A stretch of 64,000 nt of DNA from an uncultured Subdoligranulum sp. (lineage in GTDB: Bacteria > Bacillota > Clostridia > Oscillospirales > Ruminococcaceae): assembly GCF_963931595.1 (NCBI RefSeq), contig NZ_OZ007030.1, forward strand, positions 1,852,481-1,916,480. Reading direction: 5' to 3'. This document shows positions 52,408 to 64,000 of this stretch, piece after piece (the first letter of the stretch is position 1; the number at the start of each line of letters is the position of its first letter). Below the pieces are notes generated by a model. It was not told the DNA's origin and ran no database searches. It was given only the letters and a program-made list of their open reading frames with translations. The position numbers and the translations under genes were made by a program.

Positions 52408-53007
52408 ATGCTGCCCGACAATCCGGCCCGCGCCGCGCTGGCCGAGGAAGCCGCCCGGGGTGTGGCGGTGGAACCGCAGCTGCGGCTGCTGTACACCGCC
52501 GAAGCCCTGACGGCCCCGGCCCCGGCGCAGGCCCTGGATCTGAATGAAGAGCTGGAAACGCTCTGTGCCGCCCTGCGGGAGAGTGTACTCTGCCGCGCGG
52601 GGTGGCTGTATTTTGCCCCCGCCGCCGGTCCCGTGCCGGTGGCACTGCCCCGCCGTCTGCTCCAGGCGGCGGTGTTGTGCTGGATCGAAGGCACGCTGAC
52701 CGCCCCCGAACGGCGCGCCGTGCTGCACCTGGAAACGGCAGCCGGGGCGGCAGTGCTGGTGCTGCGCGGCGGCACCGGGCGCAGTCTGCCCGCCGACGCC
52801 CGGGCGTTGCTGCTGCGGACGGCGGCCATCTCGGGGGGCGCCGTGGTGCAAAGCGGCGGCAGCGGACCGTTCACCGCGGCGCTGCGCCTGCCGCTGCGCA
52901 CCGACCTGCCGCTGCGCGTGGCCGAGGAACCGGAAACCCTGTTGTGGGACCGCTACAGTCCGCTGCAGCTTTTCCTGCCGGGCTTCTGCGCGGGGGCAAA
53001 CGAATGA
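52408..53007 (+). CDS. Unknown protein, possibly a degenerate HATPase-like domain (199 aa)
   Basis: A 199-residue soluble Ala/Leu-rich protein. A helix ending in LNEELETLC, a predicted beta-rich middle and a Gly-rich segment SGGAVVQSGG recall the HATPase fold of sensor kinases, but the N, G1 and G2 motifs are not clear. GGGAGGTGA precedes ATG 52408. A strong terminator overlaps its stop. Function unknown; a fragmentary or regulatory ATPase is one guess. Confidence 0.6.
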   Translation: MLPDNPARAALAEEAARGVAVEPQLRLLYTAEALTAPAPAQALDLNEELETLCAALRESVLCRAGWLYFAPAAGPVPVALPRRLLQAAVLCWIEGTLTAPERRAVLHLETAAGAAVLVLRGGTGRSLPADARALLLRTAAISGGAVVQSGGSGPFTAALRLPLRTDLPLRVAEEPETLLWDRYSPLQLFLPGFCAGANE

Positions 53008-53036
53008 CCGGGGCCGTAAGGCCCCGGTCTTTTGGT
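53004..53036 (+). terminator. Terminator
   Basis: 10-bp perfect GC-rich stem (53006–53015 with 53020–53029), GTAA loop, four T. It overlaps the stop codon of the preceding gene. Confidence 0.9.
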
Positions 53037-53037
53037 T

Positions 53038-53871
53038 TTATTCTTCTTCCTCGGCGGCATCGGGACCGCAGGCGGCCCAGGCACACACAAAACCGCAGAG
53101 CCCCAGCAGCCCGATGCCCAGGCCGGTGAGCAGGTCGGGCAGGACCAGCATGCCGTGGAACGCTTCAAACAGCGTCTGGACCAGTTCCAGGCAGGTGCAG
53201 AGCAAAAAGCAGCCGCTGCCCGCCGCAAACAGCGTGTGGCCACAGGGCAGCCCCGGCACCAGGAACACCTTGAGCAGCACCACCGCAAAGAGCAGAGCCG
53301 CCACGGCGCTGAGCACCCGCAGGGTGCAGGGCATCCGCTGCAGCGAGGCCGGCACGAACTGGAACCGCCAGACCAGCCGCCACAGCAGGCAGACCGGCAG
53401 CACTACCCCGGCCAGGGCATGGCCCAGGCGCCCCCGGCGCAGCCCGAAACCCAGGAAGGCCCGCACACCGTAGACCACCAGCCACACACCGCCCAGCAGC
53501 GGCGTCACCGCATCAGCCCAGGCGGCGGGCAGCGGATAGGCGGTGAACAGGTAGGGGGCCTGGGTCACAAACCAGGCGGTCTGGAAGGTCACCAGGCCGC
53601 TGGCCGCCAGCAGCACGCCGGAAAACACCATGCAGATGCCCAGCGGCAGATTGGTATCGCTGAGGGCCGCCGGCTGGGGCGCCGCCCGCCGGGCAGGCAG
53701 GTAGGGCAGCAGCAGGGCGGCCAGCCACACAACGTAACGCATCCACACCGAGCCGCTGCGGGCGAATCCGGTGGAAGCATCGGTCCACAGGCACAGGTCG
53801 GCGGCGTGCACCGCAGCCAGCGCCACCCCCACAAGCAACAGCAGAACGCCGTACGGTCGTTTTTGTTTCAT
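53038..53871 (-). CDS. Membrane protein of unknown function (277 aa)
   Basis: A 277-residue protein of about eight hydrophobic helices with short loops and an acidic tail. ATG 53871 follows GAGGAAA; the longer open frame lacks a start signal. No family motif recognised. It is divergent from the SpoIID-like gene and convergent with the 52.4 kb gene. Confidence 0.7.
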   Translation of the reverse strand: MKQKRPYGVLLLLVGVALAAVHAADLCLWTDASTGFARSGSVWMRYVVWLAALLLPYLPARRAAPQPAALSDTNLPLGICMVFSGVLLAASGLVTFQTAWFVTQAPYLFTAYPLPAAWADAVTPLLGGVWLVVYGVRAFLGFGLRRGRLGHALAGVVLPVCLLWRLVWRFQFVPASLQRMPCTLRVLSAVAALLFAVVLLKVFLVPGLPCGHTLFAAGSGCFLLCTCLELVQTLFEAFHGMLVLPDLLTGLGIGLLGLCGFVCAWAACGPDAAEEEE

Positions 53872-54002
53872 ACAGGTTTCCTCACTCCGGGATTGGTATA
53901 CTGCGGGGAACTGTCCGCATACCCATAGGACAGGCCCGTCGCAGCGCATGAAAGTATTGTACCGCCGCGCCGGGCAAATTGCAAGGGTGAGGGAACCGCA
54001 CT

Positions 54003-55001
54003 TTGAAAAAGACATTGCTGTACGCCGCATTGCTGGGGGTGCTGGCCGCTGCCGCCCCCTTTACCGTTTTACTGCTGCCCGCCGGGACGCCGTCCGCCGG
54101 GGACACGCCCCAGGCCACCCCGGCCCCCACAGTGGAAGTGCCGGCGCTGACGCCTCCGCCGCTGGCTGCCTCCCCCGCCACCGACGCCGATGCCGCCGCG
54201 GCGCTGACTCTCTACGACGACGCCGTGGGACAGACCCTCACGGTGCCGGTGGAGGAATTTTTGCTGGGCGCCGCGGCCTGCGAGCTGCCCCCCGACTGGC
54301 CCGACGACGCCATTCTGGCCCAGATGGTGGCCAGCCACAGCTACGCACTGTCCCTGGGGGAGGAACCCATGGAGGGCAACAGCGCCCTGTGCGCCGGCTG
54401 GACCGATGCCCAGGTACTCCGGGCCCGCTGGGGCGACGCTTACGGAGAAAACTATGCCCGGCTGGAAGCCCTGGCCCGGGAAGTATCCGGGGCGCTGCTC
54501 TGCTACGACGGGGCTCCGGCCGCTGCCTGCTACCACAGCATCAGCGCCGGGCACACCGAGGCCAGCCAGAACGTCTGGCTGACCGCCCTGCCCTACCTCC
54601 AGGGGGTGGATTCCCCCTGGGACAAGACCGTTTCCGACTACGAAGTCTCCATCACCTACAGCGCCGAGCAGATGGCTTCGTTGCTCCAGGGGCTGGGGCT
54701 GACGCCGGGGGAAGACCCGGCCCAGTGGTTCGGGGAGGTTCAGTGGGACGAGGCCGGGTATGTGGATACCATGGAAGTCTGCGGAACTGCCTTCCGGGGC
54801 ACCACGCTGCGCAGTGCCCTGTCGCTGCGGTCGGCCAGCTTCACGGTGGACTACCGGGACGACGCCTTCACCCTGACCACCCGCGGCTACGGCCACGGAG
54901 TGGGGCTGAGCCAGTTTGGTGCCAAAGCCATGGCGGAGGGCGGCGCCGACTGGCGGGAGATCCTTACCTATTATTTTCCCGGCTGCCAGATCACCGAATA
55001 A
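54003..55001 (+). CDS. SpoIID/LytB-domain protein
   Basis: A 332-residue exported protein. It opens with KKTLLYAALLG, a signal or anchor helix, then a Pro/Thr-rich linker and a SpoIID domain with VPVEEFLLG, AILAQMVASHSYAL and the closing GHGVGLSQFGA. SpoIID proteins are lytic transglycosylases acting on denuded peptidoglycan. The start is TTG 54003, preceded by GGGTGAGGG. No sporulation genes adjoin. Confidence 0.88.
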   Translation: MKKTLLYAALLGVLAAAAPFTVLLLPAGTPSAGDTPQATPAPTVEVPALTPPPLAASPATDADAAAALTLYDDAVGQTLTVPVEEFLLGAAACELPPDWPDDAILAQMVASHSYALSLGEEPMEGNSALCAGWTDAQVLRARWGDAYGENYARLEALAREVSGALLCYDGAPAAACYHSISAGHTEASQNVWLTALPYLQGVDSPWDKTVSDYEVSITYSAEQMASLLQGLGLTPGEDPAQWFGEVQWDEAGYVDTMEVCGTAFRGTTLRSALSLRSASFTVDYRDDAFTLTTRGYGHGVGLSQFGAKAMAEGGADWREILTYYFPGCQITE

Positions 55002-55031
55002 AAAACAGGCCTCCCCGTGGGGAGGTCTGTG
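54999..55031 (-). terminator. Terminator between SpoIID-like and PTS genes
   Basis: 12-bp stem with one G·T-type pair (55005–55016 with 55019–55030), a 2-nt loop, six T on the minus strand. Confidence 0.8.
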
Positions 55032-55035
55032 GTGT

Positions 55036-56910
55036 TTATCGCCGCAGTGGTGTTTTGAGGATGGCCAGCAGCACCGCCCCCACCAGGGAGCCCGCCGCCA
55101 GGGCCAGCAGGAATCCCAGCGGATTGCGGATGACCGCAATGAGGAAGATGCCGCCATGGGGGGCCGGGCAGCCGCAGTTCTGCAGCATGCTGAGGAAACC
55201 GGCCAGGCCGCTGCCCAGGATGCAGGCAGGGCCCACCCGCAGCGGGTCCCGCAGGGCGAAGGAGAGGGCACCCTCGGTGACGAAGGAGGCCCCCATCAGC
55301 AGGTTCTGGGGGGCGGTGCGGCGCTCTGCCGGGGTGAACCGGCTGGAGAACAGCAGGCAGGACAGCGCCACCGCCAGCGGCGGGACCATGCCGCCCACCA
55401 TGACCGCCGCCATGATGTCGTTCTGGTTGTTGACCAGCGCCAGCGTGCCGGTGAGGTAGGCTGCCTTGTTGATGGGGCCGCCGTAGTCGGTGGCCATTAA
55501 AGCCCCCAGCAGGGCCCCCAGGGCCAGCCGGCTGCCGCCCTGCATGCTGTCCAGCAGGTCGCAGAGCCAGAGATTGAAATGGCCCAGAGGCGGGTTGACG
55601 ACAAGCACCATCAGCGCGCCCACCACCAGCAGACTGATGGCCGGGGTCAGCAGGCCGGTGCGCACCTGTTCCAGTTCCTGGGGCAGATGCCGCCCCGCCA
55701 TATTCAGCCCGCGGATCACAAGGCCCGCCGCAAAGCCTGCCACCAGGGCGCCCCAGAAGCCGCTGGACACCCAGTTTTCCTCGGGGCCCACGGTGGTGCC
55801 CAGCTGGGCCAGATATCCGCCCACCAGGCCCGGCATGAAGGCGGGCATATCCCCGATGCTGTAGGCGATGAAGGCCGCCAGCACCGGGTAGATCAGCACA
55901 AAGGCTGCCCGGCCCACCGTGTCCATCATATCGGTCACCGGGGCGGGCGCCCCCAGCTGGTCGAACAGCAGCGCAAAGGCGATGAGCACACCGCCCGCCA
56001 CCACAAAGGGCAGCATATGGGAGATGCCGCTCATCAGGTGACGGTAGGCCTCGCGGCACTGCTCTCTCCAGTCGTTGGCCCGGAAGCCGTCGCCGCCGCG
56101 ATACACCGGCACGTTGCTCTCGGCCGCTCGTTCCAGCACACTGTCGGGATGGCGTATGGCCTCCCGCGCCGACACCGACACCACCCGCTTGCCCACGAAC
56201 CGCGCCGTGGAGACCGCCCGGTCGGCGGCCACGATGATGCAGTCCGCCCCGGCGATATCGTCGGGGGTCAGCGGATTGTTCACCCCCGCCGCGCCGTCGG
56301 TTTCCACCTTGAGCCGGACGCCCCGGTCCTGGGCAGCTTTCTGGAGGGCTTCGGCGGCCAGATAGGTGTGGGCCAGCCCGGTGGGACAGGCCGTCACCGC
56401 CACAAACCGCCAGGGTTCCGGCCGGCCGCCTTTTTTCTGCCGGGGCCGGGATTTCGCGTCTTCCTGTTCGGCCATGAGCCGGCAGAACGCCTCCGGCGTT
56501 TCGGCATCCATCAGCCGGGCACACAGTTCCTTGTCCAGCATCAGGGTGGCCAGGCCCGCCAGCACCTGCACATGCAGATCATTGGCATCGGCCGGTGCCG
56601 CAATGAGGAACATCATCCGCACCGGCTTGCCGTCCGGTGTGTCACAGGCCAGCGGCGGGTCCAGCGTCAGCGCTGCCAGACCCGGCTGCCGTACCGCCGC
56701 ACTTTTGGCGTGGGGAATGGCCAGGCCCTCCCCCACGCAGGTGCCGCCCAGCGCTTCCCGCGCCTGTACGTCCGCCGCAAAGGCCTGGGGATCGGTCAGG
56801 TTGCCGTTGGCAGCCATCAGGTCCACCAGCCGCTGCAGCGCGGCCTGCATGGAATCGGCCTGCTGCCGCAGTGCCACGCTGGCGGGGTGCAGGTGATCCG
56901 TAATGTGCAT
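55036..56910 (-). CDS. fruA: PTS fructose-type permease EIIABC
   Basis: A 624-residue multidomain phosphotransferase permease in order EIIA, EIIB, EIIC. The EIIA histidine is in GLAIPHAKS, the EIIB cysteine in TACPTGLAHTYLAAEAL, and EIIC has about eight helices with PHGG near the end. It imports and phosphorylates fructose or a related sugar. No 1-phosphofructokinase gene adjoins, unlike the common fru operon, so the substrate is uncertain. Confidence 0.92.
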   Translation of the reverse strand: MHITDHLHPASVALRQQADSMQAALQRLVDLMAANGNLTDPQAFAADVQAREALGGTCVGEGLAIPHAKSAAVRQPGLAALTLDPPLACDTPDGKPVRMMFLIAAPADANDLHVQVLAGLATLMLDKELCARLMDAETPEAFCRLMAEQEDAKSRPRQKKGGRPEPWRFVAVTACPTGLAHTYLAAEALQKAAQDRGVRLKVETDGAAGVNNPLTPDDIAGADCIIVAADRAVSTARFVGKRVVSVSAREAIRHPDSVLERAAESNVPVYRGGDGFRANDWREQCREAYRHLMSGISHMLPFVVAGGVLIAFALLFDQLGAPAPVTDMMDTVGRAAFVLIYPVLAAFIAYSIGDMPAFMPGLVGGYLAQLGTTVGPEENWVSSGFWGALVAGFAAGLVIRGLNMAGRHLPQELEQVRTGLLTPAISLLVVGALMVLVVNPPLGHFNLWLCDLLDSMQGGSRLALGALLGALMATDYGGPINKAAYLTGTLALVNNQNDIMAAVMVGGMVPPLAVALSCLLFSSRFTPAERRTAPQNLLMGASFVTEGALSFALRDPLRVGPACILGSGLAGFLSMLQNCGCPAPHGGIFLIAVIRNPLGFLLALAAGSLVGAVLLAILKTPLRR

Positions 56911-56932
56911 GAAATTCCTCCTGTGTGCAATG

Positions 56933-56967
56933 TCAAAAAAGCGGCCCCGCCGCAGCGGAGCCGCTTT
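56933..56967 (-). terminator. Terminator after the ABC ATPase
   Basis: 10-bp stem (56940–56949 with 56956–56965), 6-nt loop, six T on the minus strand, directly before fruA. Confidence 0.85.
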
Positions 56968-56985
56968 GTACTGTCCGGTCGTGAA

Positions 56986-58098
<1,113 letters not shown>

Positions 58099-58148
58099 GA
58101 CAAAACCCTCCAATTGGTATTTCTGCCCCGGTGTGGGGGCTCATTTAC

Positions 58149-58177
58149 TTGACACGACTATAATAACAGGTTAAAAT
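58149..58177 (+). promoter_or_regulatory. Promoter of the AraC regulator
   Basis: TTGACA (58149–58154), 17 nt, TAAAAT (58172–58177). A weaker minus-strand pair overlaps it (TTTTCA at 58183–58188, TATTAT at 58160–58165) and could serve the ATPase gene. Confidence 0.72.
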
Positions 58178-58218
58178 CAGTTTGAAAATAGCATTTTATT
58201 GATATCGAGGTGGCGAAA

Positions 58219-58992
58219 TTGATTTTTGACCCCACAATGTATTGCAGCTGTACCAAAACCGCCGAACGGGACGGAGATGAACCGCTCACCCTGGACGGCG
58301 CCGGCCTGTGGGTGGGGGTGCTCTCCCGCGGGAGCTGCCTGCTGGAGGGCTGTGAAAAGCCCGGGCAGAGCGGCGATGTGCTGCTGGGCGCCGCGCCGCT
58401 GACGCTGGTGCCCCGGTCGGACTGCCACCTGGTGGCGGTGCGGCTGACCGGCTACTGTGTGGACGGCTTCCTGGTCCGTCTGGGGGAGGCCCGCTGGGCG
58501 GACGGTGCCTCCTGCCCGGGGGCCGCCGAGCTGCTGGCCCGGCTGCAGGGCAGTTCCGCCCCGGCCATGGCCTACGCCCTGCTCTGCGCGGTGGGCAAGG
58601 CCGACGAGACCACCCGCCCGCTGCCCGCCCTGGTGGCGGCGGCGGTGGAGGCCATCCGCCAGAATTACATGGCGCTCTACGGCGTGGAGGAGCTCAGCGA
58701 ACAGCTGAGGGTCACCAAGAGCCATCTGGTCCGGGCCTTCAAGCAGGCGCTGGGGGTGCCGCCCGGCAAGTACCTCACCGGCGTGCGCATCGAGGCGGTG
58801 AAGACGCTGCTGCTGGCCGATGAGTACAACCTGGACACCATCGCCGGCCTGACCGGTTTTTCGGGGGCCAACTACCTCTGCCGGGTGTTCAAGCGGGAGG
58901 TGGGGGTCTCCCCCGCCGCCTGGCGCGCCGCCGCGGCACCGCCTCCCGTGGTACCCAAGCTGCCGCCCCGCAGCAACGAGATGTTCGTCTGA
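58219..58992 (+). CDS. AraC-family transcription regulator
   Basis: A 257-residue regulator. The C-terminal 100 residues hold the two helix-turn-helix units (LYGVEELSEQLRVTKSHL and YNLDTIAGLTGFSGANYL) with FKREVGVSP. The N-terminal part is a weak cupin-like sensor. I chose TTG 58219, 5 nt after a GAGGTGG site; GTG 58210 is possible but has no site. Divergence from the sugar ATPase gene suggests it controls that gene (inference). Confidence 0.88.
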   Translation: MIFDPTMYCSCTKTAERDGDEPLTLDGAGLWVGVLSRGSCLLEGCEKPGQSGDVLLGAAPLTLVPRSDCHLVAVRLTGYCVDGFLVRLGEARWADGASCPGAAELLARLQGSSAPAMAYALLCAVGKADETTRPLPALVAAAVEAIRQNYMALYGVEELSEQLRVTKSHLVRAFKQALGVPPGKYLTGVRIEAVKTLLLADEYNLDTIAGLTGFSGANYLCRVFKREVGVSPAAWRAAAAPPPVVPKLPPRSNEMFV

Positions 58993-59000
58993 CACGGCAT

Positions 59001-59040
59001 ACAAAAAAAACAGGCGCAGCCCGAAGGCTGCGCCTGTTGC
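59001..59040 (-). terminator. Terminator after galE
   Basis: 13-bp perfect stem (59009–59021 with 59026–59038), TTCG-type loop, eight T on the minus strand; may also stop the convergent AraC transcript. Confidence 0.92.
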
Positions 59041-59054
59041 CGTTTGTGGGGTTG

Positions 59055-60080
59055 TTACTGCTGGGTCTTGTAGCCGTCGGGGTTGTGGCTCTGCCAGTTC
59101 CAGCTGTGGGCACACATCTCCTCGATGCCGTACTGGGCCTCCCAGCCCAGTTCCCGCTTGGCCTTGCCGGGATCGCACCAGCACTCGGCGATGTCGCCGG
59201 GACGGCGCGGGTCGATCACGTAGGGGATCTCCTTGCCGCAGGCCTTGCTGAAGGCATGGATCACATCCAGCACGCTGTAGCCGTGGCCGGTACCCAGGTT
59301 GCAGATGAAGAGGCCGGGCTTTTCCTCCAGCTTCTTGATGGCCGCCACATGGCCGCGGGCCAGGTCCACCACGTGGATGTAGTCCCGCACGCCGGTGCCG
59401 TCGGGGGTGGGGTAGTCATTGCCGAAGACATGGACCTTTTCCAGCTTGCCCACCGCCACCTTGGCGATGTAAGGCACCAGGTTGTTGGGGATGCCGTTGG
59501 GGTCCTCGCCGATGAGGCCGGAGGGATGGGCGCCGATGGGGTTGAAGTAGCGCAGCAGCGCCACGTTCAGCTCGGGGTCGGCGTGGCAGCAGTCGGTGAG
59601 GATGCGCTCGGTGAACACCTTGGTGGTGCCGTAGGGGTTGGTGGTGCCGCCCACCGGGAAGTCCTCCCGGATGGGCACGCTGGCGGGGTCACCGTAAACG
59701 GTTGCCGAGGAGGAGAAGATGATGTTGTGGCAGTTGTGGCGGCGCATCACATCCAGAATGTTCAGCGTGCAGGCCAGGTTGTTGGAGTAGTACTCGATGG
59801 GCTTGGAGACGCTCTCCCCCACCGCCTTGTAGGCGGCAAACTGGATGACGCAGTCAATGTCCGGATTGTCGGCGAAAATCTTTTCCACCGCTGCCTTGTC
59901 GGTCATGTCCGCCTCCACAAAGCGGAAGTCCTTGCCGGCGATCTTCTTGACGCGGGCCAGGGCCTCGGGGCAGGAATTGTAGAAGTTGTCCGCCACCACA
60001 ATGTCGTAGCCGGCGGCCAGGAGTTCCACGCAGGTGTGGCTGCCGATGTACCCGGCGCCACCGCTCACCAAAATTGCCAT
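59055..60080 (-). CDS. galE: UDP-glucose 4-epimerase
   Basis: A 341-residue extended SDR that interconverts UDP-glucose and UDP-galactose. GGAGYIGSHT binds NAD, SSATVYG and NPYGTTK carry the catalytic Ser/Thr and YxxxK. It supplies UDP-galactose for surface glycans as well as galactose use. No other Leloir genes are next to it; an AraC gene lies 71 nt upstream on the same strand. Confidence 0.96.
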   Translation of the reverse strand: MAILVSGGAGYIGSHTCVELLAAGYDIVVADNFYNSCPEALARVKKIAGKDFRFVEADMTDKAAVEKIFADNPDIDCVIQFAAYKAVGESVSKPIEYYSNNLACTLNILDVMRRHNCHNIIFSSSATVYGDPASVPIREDFPVGGTTNPYGTTKVFTERILTDCCHADPELNVALLRYFNPIGAHPSGLIGEDPNGIPNNLVPYIAKVAVGKLEKVHVFGNDYPTPDGTGVRDYIHVVDLARGHVAAIKKLEEKPGLFICNLGTGHGYSVLDVIHAFSKACGKEIPYVIDPRRPGDIAECWCDPGKAKRELGWEAQYGIEEMCAHSWNWQSHNPDGYKTQQ

Positions 60081-60151
60081 ACCAATCCTCTCCTTTATGT
60101 TTTCTGGTTGCTTTTCTGCGGGCTGAAATGACCCGCTTGGTTACCTTTATT

Positions 60152-61087
60152 CTACTTTTTCAGCTCCGTTTCGGGAATAGACGTTTTCGGTGCCTCTTTG
60201 TCTTTTTGTTGCCTGTTTTGCCGCCGCGCCGGCAATCCCTGCTGCATGCGCCGGTAGGCGCTGGGGGTGTTGCCGGTGGCCGCATGGAATTTCTGACTGA
60301 AGTAGGCTCCTGAACAATAGCCCAGCTGGGCGGCCACCTCGCCGGGGGTCAGTCCCCGGGCCAGCAGCTGGGCGGCATACTCCAGCCGCATGGCGGCAAA
60401 TTCCTCCATGGCGGTATGGCGCAGACGGGCCCGGAAGGCCTGCTGCAGCTGGGTGCGGGTGCATCCCACCGCCGCACAGACCTCCTCCACCTTCACCTCA
60501 TGGGTGAGGTTCTGGGCAAAGTAGGCCCGGGCCGCCTCCACCAGCGCCGTCTGGCGGCGCTCCCGCCGCACCCGCAGCGTGGGTTTGCGGGGCCGCCTGC
60601 ACCGCCGTGCCAGCAGGATCAGCAAGTTTTCCAGATGAATGACCAGCTGCTGCCGGGCGCCGAAGGGTACATCCTCCCGGGGGACGGGCAGGGCGCCGGG
60701 TTCGGCGGGCGGGTCGTAGAGTTCCGCCGCCTGCTTCATCAGCCAGTTCAGGTCGTGCTGCTCCCCCGGTTCGGCATGGAACACCATGCCCCGGAACCTG
60801 TCCATGGCCGCTGCGGAGCAGTAGAAGTCCATGCGCAGCACCTCGGGCGGGATCTCCCCCATGCAGCGCATGGCAAAGATCTCCTCCGGCTGGTGCAGCA
60901 GAATTCCCCCTGCCCGCAGTACCACCCGCTTGTCGTTGCAGCGTTCCTCCACCGTGCCGGCGCGCACATAGACCAGCTGCCACCCCTGGGTGGGCGTGGC
61001 CGCAATGCTGTCCTCGGGGCGGCGCTCCCGGGCCGAAGCCGCCGTCACCGCCTCGATGCGGAGGGGAAAATCCTCTTGGAACGCCAT
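60152..61087 (-). CDS. AraC-family regulator with cupin N-terminus
   Basis: A 311-residue regulator. Residues 30–120 form a cupin-like sensor (GWQLVYVRAG, ILLHQPEE), and 180–285 the double HTH (HEVKVEEVCAAVGCTRTQL and LTPGEVAAQLGYCSGAYF). It ends in a Lys-rich tail. Same strand and 71 nt upstream of galE, so it may sense a sugar and control galE, though this is only positional. Confidence 0.9.
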   Translation of the reverse strand: MAFQEDFPLRIEAVTAASARERRPEDSIAATPTQGWQLVYVRAGTVEERCNDKRVVLRAGGILLHQPEEIFAMRCMGEIPPEVLRMDFYCSAAAMDRFRGMVFHAEPGEQHDLNWLMKQAAELYDPPAEPGALPVPREDVPFGARQQLVIHLENLLILLARRCRRPRKPTLRVRRERRQTALVEAARAYFAQNLTHEVKVEEVCAAVGCTRTQLQQAFRARLRHTAMEEFAAMRLEYAAQLLARGLTPGEVAAQLGYCSGAYFSQKFHAATGNTPSAYRRMQQGLPARRQNRQQKDKEAPKTSIPETELKK

Positions 61088-61100
61088 AGTGCCTCCTTTG

Positions 61101-62093
61101 TCAGACAGTCACCATGCCGCTGTCCGGCCAGAGATCCTGCGGGCCGCTGTCGCCGTAATGGAACACCCCCGGCTCCACCTGGTCCAGCTGGGGAAACTGT
61201 GCCAGCTCGGGGCAGGTATCGGTCAGGCCGATGCAGTAGGCCGTCAGCGGGCTGATGACCTTGTCAATGGATGTGTACAGGTTGCTGCCGTCGTCGGCAT
61301 AGGTGCTGTACATGATCTCGTCGGGGTAGGTCTGCGCCACATAGGCGGTCAGGTCCCCGTCCACATAGGGGTCGCTGCTGCCCTCGTAGAGATCGGGCGC
61401 ACCGAAGAGATGCAGGATTTCGTGGGCGTAGGTAGCCGGGGATTCCGGCTCGGTCCGGTCCGAATAGGCATCGTACCGGTACAGGCAGCAGTATTCGTAG
61501 GGAAAGCTGGCCCCGTCCTCGGCGTAGTGGGCCATGGTGAAGGAGGTGCCCGACACCGGCAGGAAGAGCAGGAATCCCACCCGGGTGGTGCCGTATTTTG
61601 CTTCCAGCTCCGCCGTGTCCAGCGTGGCGCAGAGGGCGTCCATCTCATCCAGGAAGTCGTTGCTCTCCTCGGAATCCACGCCGCCCCGCAGCCGGGACTT
61701 CAGCGAATAGGTGTAGCACAGCGGACTGGTGTCGGTGCCGTCGTCGTAGTAGATCCGGGCATCGACGCCGTAACCGGCGGCCTGACGGGTCAGCCAGTCC
61801 ACCGCCATGGCTACGCTCTGCTGGGACTGGGCCCGGGCCTCCTTTGTCCAGATGCTGCCGGTGGCCGCATCGTTGAGATAGACACTGACCAGCACGGTGG
61901 GGTCCCCCGGCAGGCGCACACTGCCGTAGCGCTGGACATCCTGCGGGACGGGGGAAGGCTGCGGGGTGGGCGACGGCGTGGGGGCCGGGTCTCCCGCCGA
62001 GGGCATATCGGGCACCACCTGGCGGACGGGCCGCTGCACGCAGCCGCAGAGCAGTACCAGGGCCAGCAGCAGGACCGCAAGGCGTTTTTTCAT
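61101..62093 (-). CDS. Lipoprotein with metzincin-like zinc-protease motif
   Basis: A 330-residue exported lipoprotein. The signal peptide ends in lipobox LLCGC, followed by a Pro/Thr/Ser linker. Near residue 225 is HEILHLFGAPD, an HExxHxxGxxD zinc site as in snapalysin-type metzincins, and IMYSTY about 35 residues on could be the Met-turn. It is probably a surface metalloprotease. I chose ATG 62093 because AAGGA lies 6 nt before it; ATG 62099 has no site. Confidence 0.78.
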   Translation of the reverse strand: MKKRLAVLLLALVLLCGCVQRPVRQVVPDMPSAGDPAPTPSPTPQPSPVPQDVQRYGSVRLPGDPTVLVSVYLNDAATGSIWTKEARAQSQQSVAMAVDWLTRQAAGYGVDARIYYDDGTDTSPLCYTYSLKSRLRGGVDSEESNDFLDEMDALCATLDTAELEAKYGTTRVGFLLFLPVSGTSFTMAHYAEDGASFPYEYCCLYRYDAYSDRTEPESPATYAHEILHLFGAPDLYEGSSDPYVDGDLTAYVAQTYPDEIMYSTYADDGSNLYTSIDKVISPLTAYCIGLTDTCPELAQFPQLDQVEPGVFHYGDSGPQDLWPDSGMVTV

Positions 62094-62109
62094 AGGCATT
62101 CCTTGTTGT

Positions 62110-64000
<1,891 letters not shown>

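Overview
The window is 64 kb of GC-rich, densely packed chromosomal DNA. The gene content suggests a Gram-positive clostridium of the Oscillospiraceae (Gemmiger/Subdoligranulum/Faecalibacterium type). Pointers are an IspH–S1 fusion, a CD1247-type zinc-ribbon protein beside efp, two tandem pyrophosphate-type phosphofructokinases, a SpoIID-like protein and a PTS EIIABC permease. The genus is an inference from family content and GC level; no rRNA gene is present. I saw no tRNA, rRNA, CRISPR array, transposase or prophage gene.

Layout. 1–5.6 kb (+): envelope-glycan genes (DUF2142 membrane protein cut by the left edge, GT4, GT2, DUF2304, a 95-aa protein and a GT-C-like membrane protein). 5.63–5.95 kb: a 316-bp hairpin-rich element closed by long inverted repeats, between convergent genes. 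6–9.7 kb (−): CD1247 protein, efp, an AP-endonuclease-like barrel, a YqeG phosphatase, rpsU and a DUF1624 protein. 9.8–13.4 kb (+): a Cof phosphatase and two paralogous phosphofructokinases separated by a palindrome-rich leader. 13.5–29.2 kb (−): a two-headed PMT-type glycosyltransferase, cysS, a large membrane protein, pgsA, rimO, recX, recA, prmC, DUF1385, a two-component system and a lipoprotein. 29.2–34.9 kb (−): ZIP transporter, deoC with a coupled 52-aa membrane protein, gtrA, ispH–rpsA, plsC and cmk.

34.9–48.8 kb (−) is a second surface-glycan region. It holds FAD enzymes, GT2 enzymes, membrane proteins, a short-chain dehydrogenase and a sugar isomerase-like barrel. It also holds a sugar-amidination module: two different PP-loop N-acetyl-sugar amidotransferases around one HisH/HisF-like glutaminase pair. 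This module is the most system-like part of the window.

49–64 kb: a DUF362 ferredoxin-like protein, a sialate O-acetylesterase-like hydrolase, gap, several unknown or envelope proteins, a SpoIID-like protein, fructose-type PTS EIIABC, an orphan MsmX-type sugar ABC ATPase divergent from an AraC regulator, galE, a second AraC regulator, a lipoprotein with a metzincin-type zinc motif, and a ClpC-type ATPase cut by the right edge.

Genes are mostly in tight operons with 1–14 nt overlaps. Twelve promoter-like −35/−10 pairs with 17–18 nt spacers and about fifteen hairpin-plus-T-run terminators mark transcription-unit borders. Seven of the twelve −35 hexamers begin TTGC rather than TTGA.
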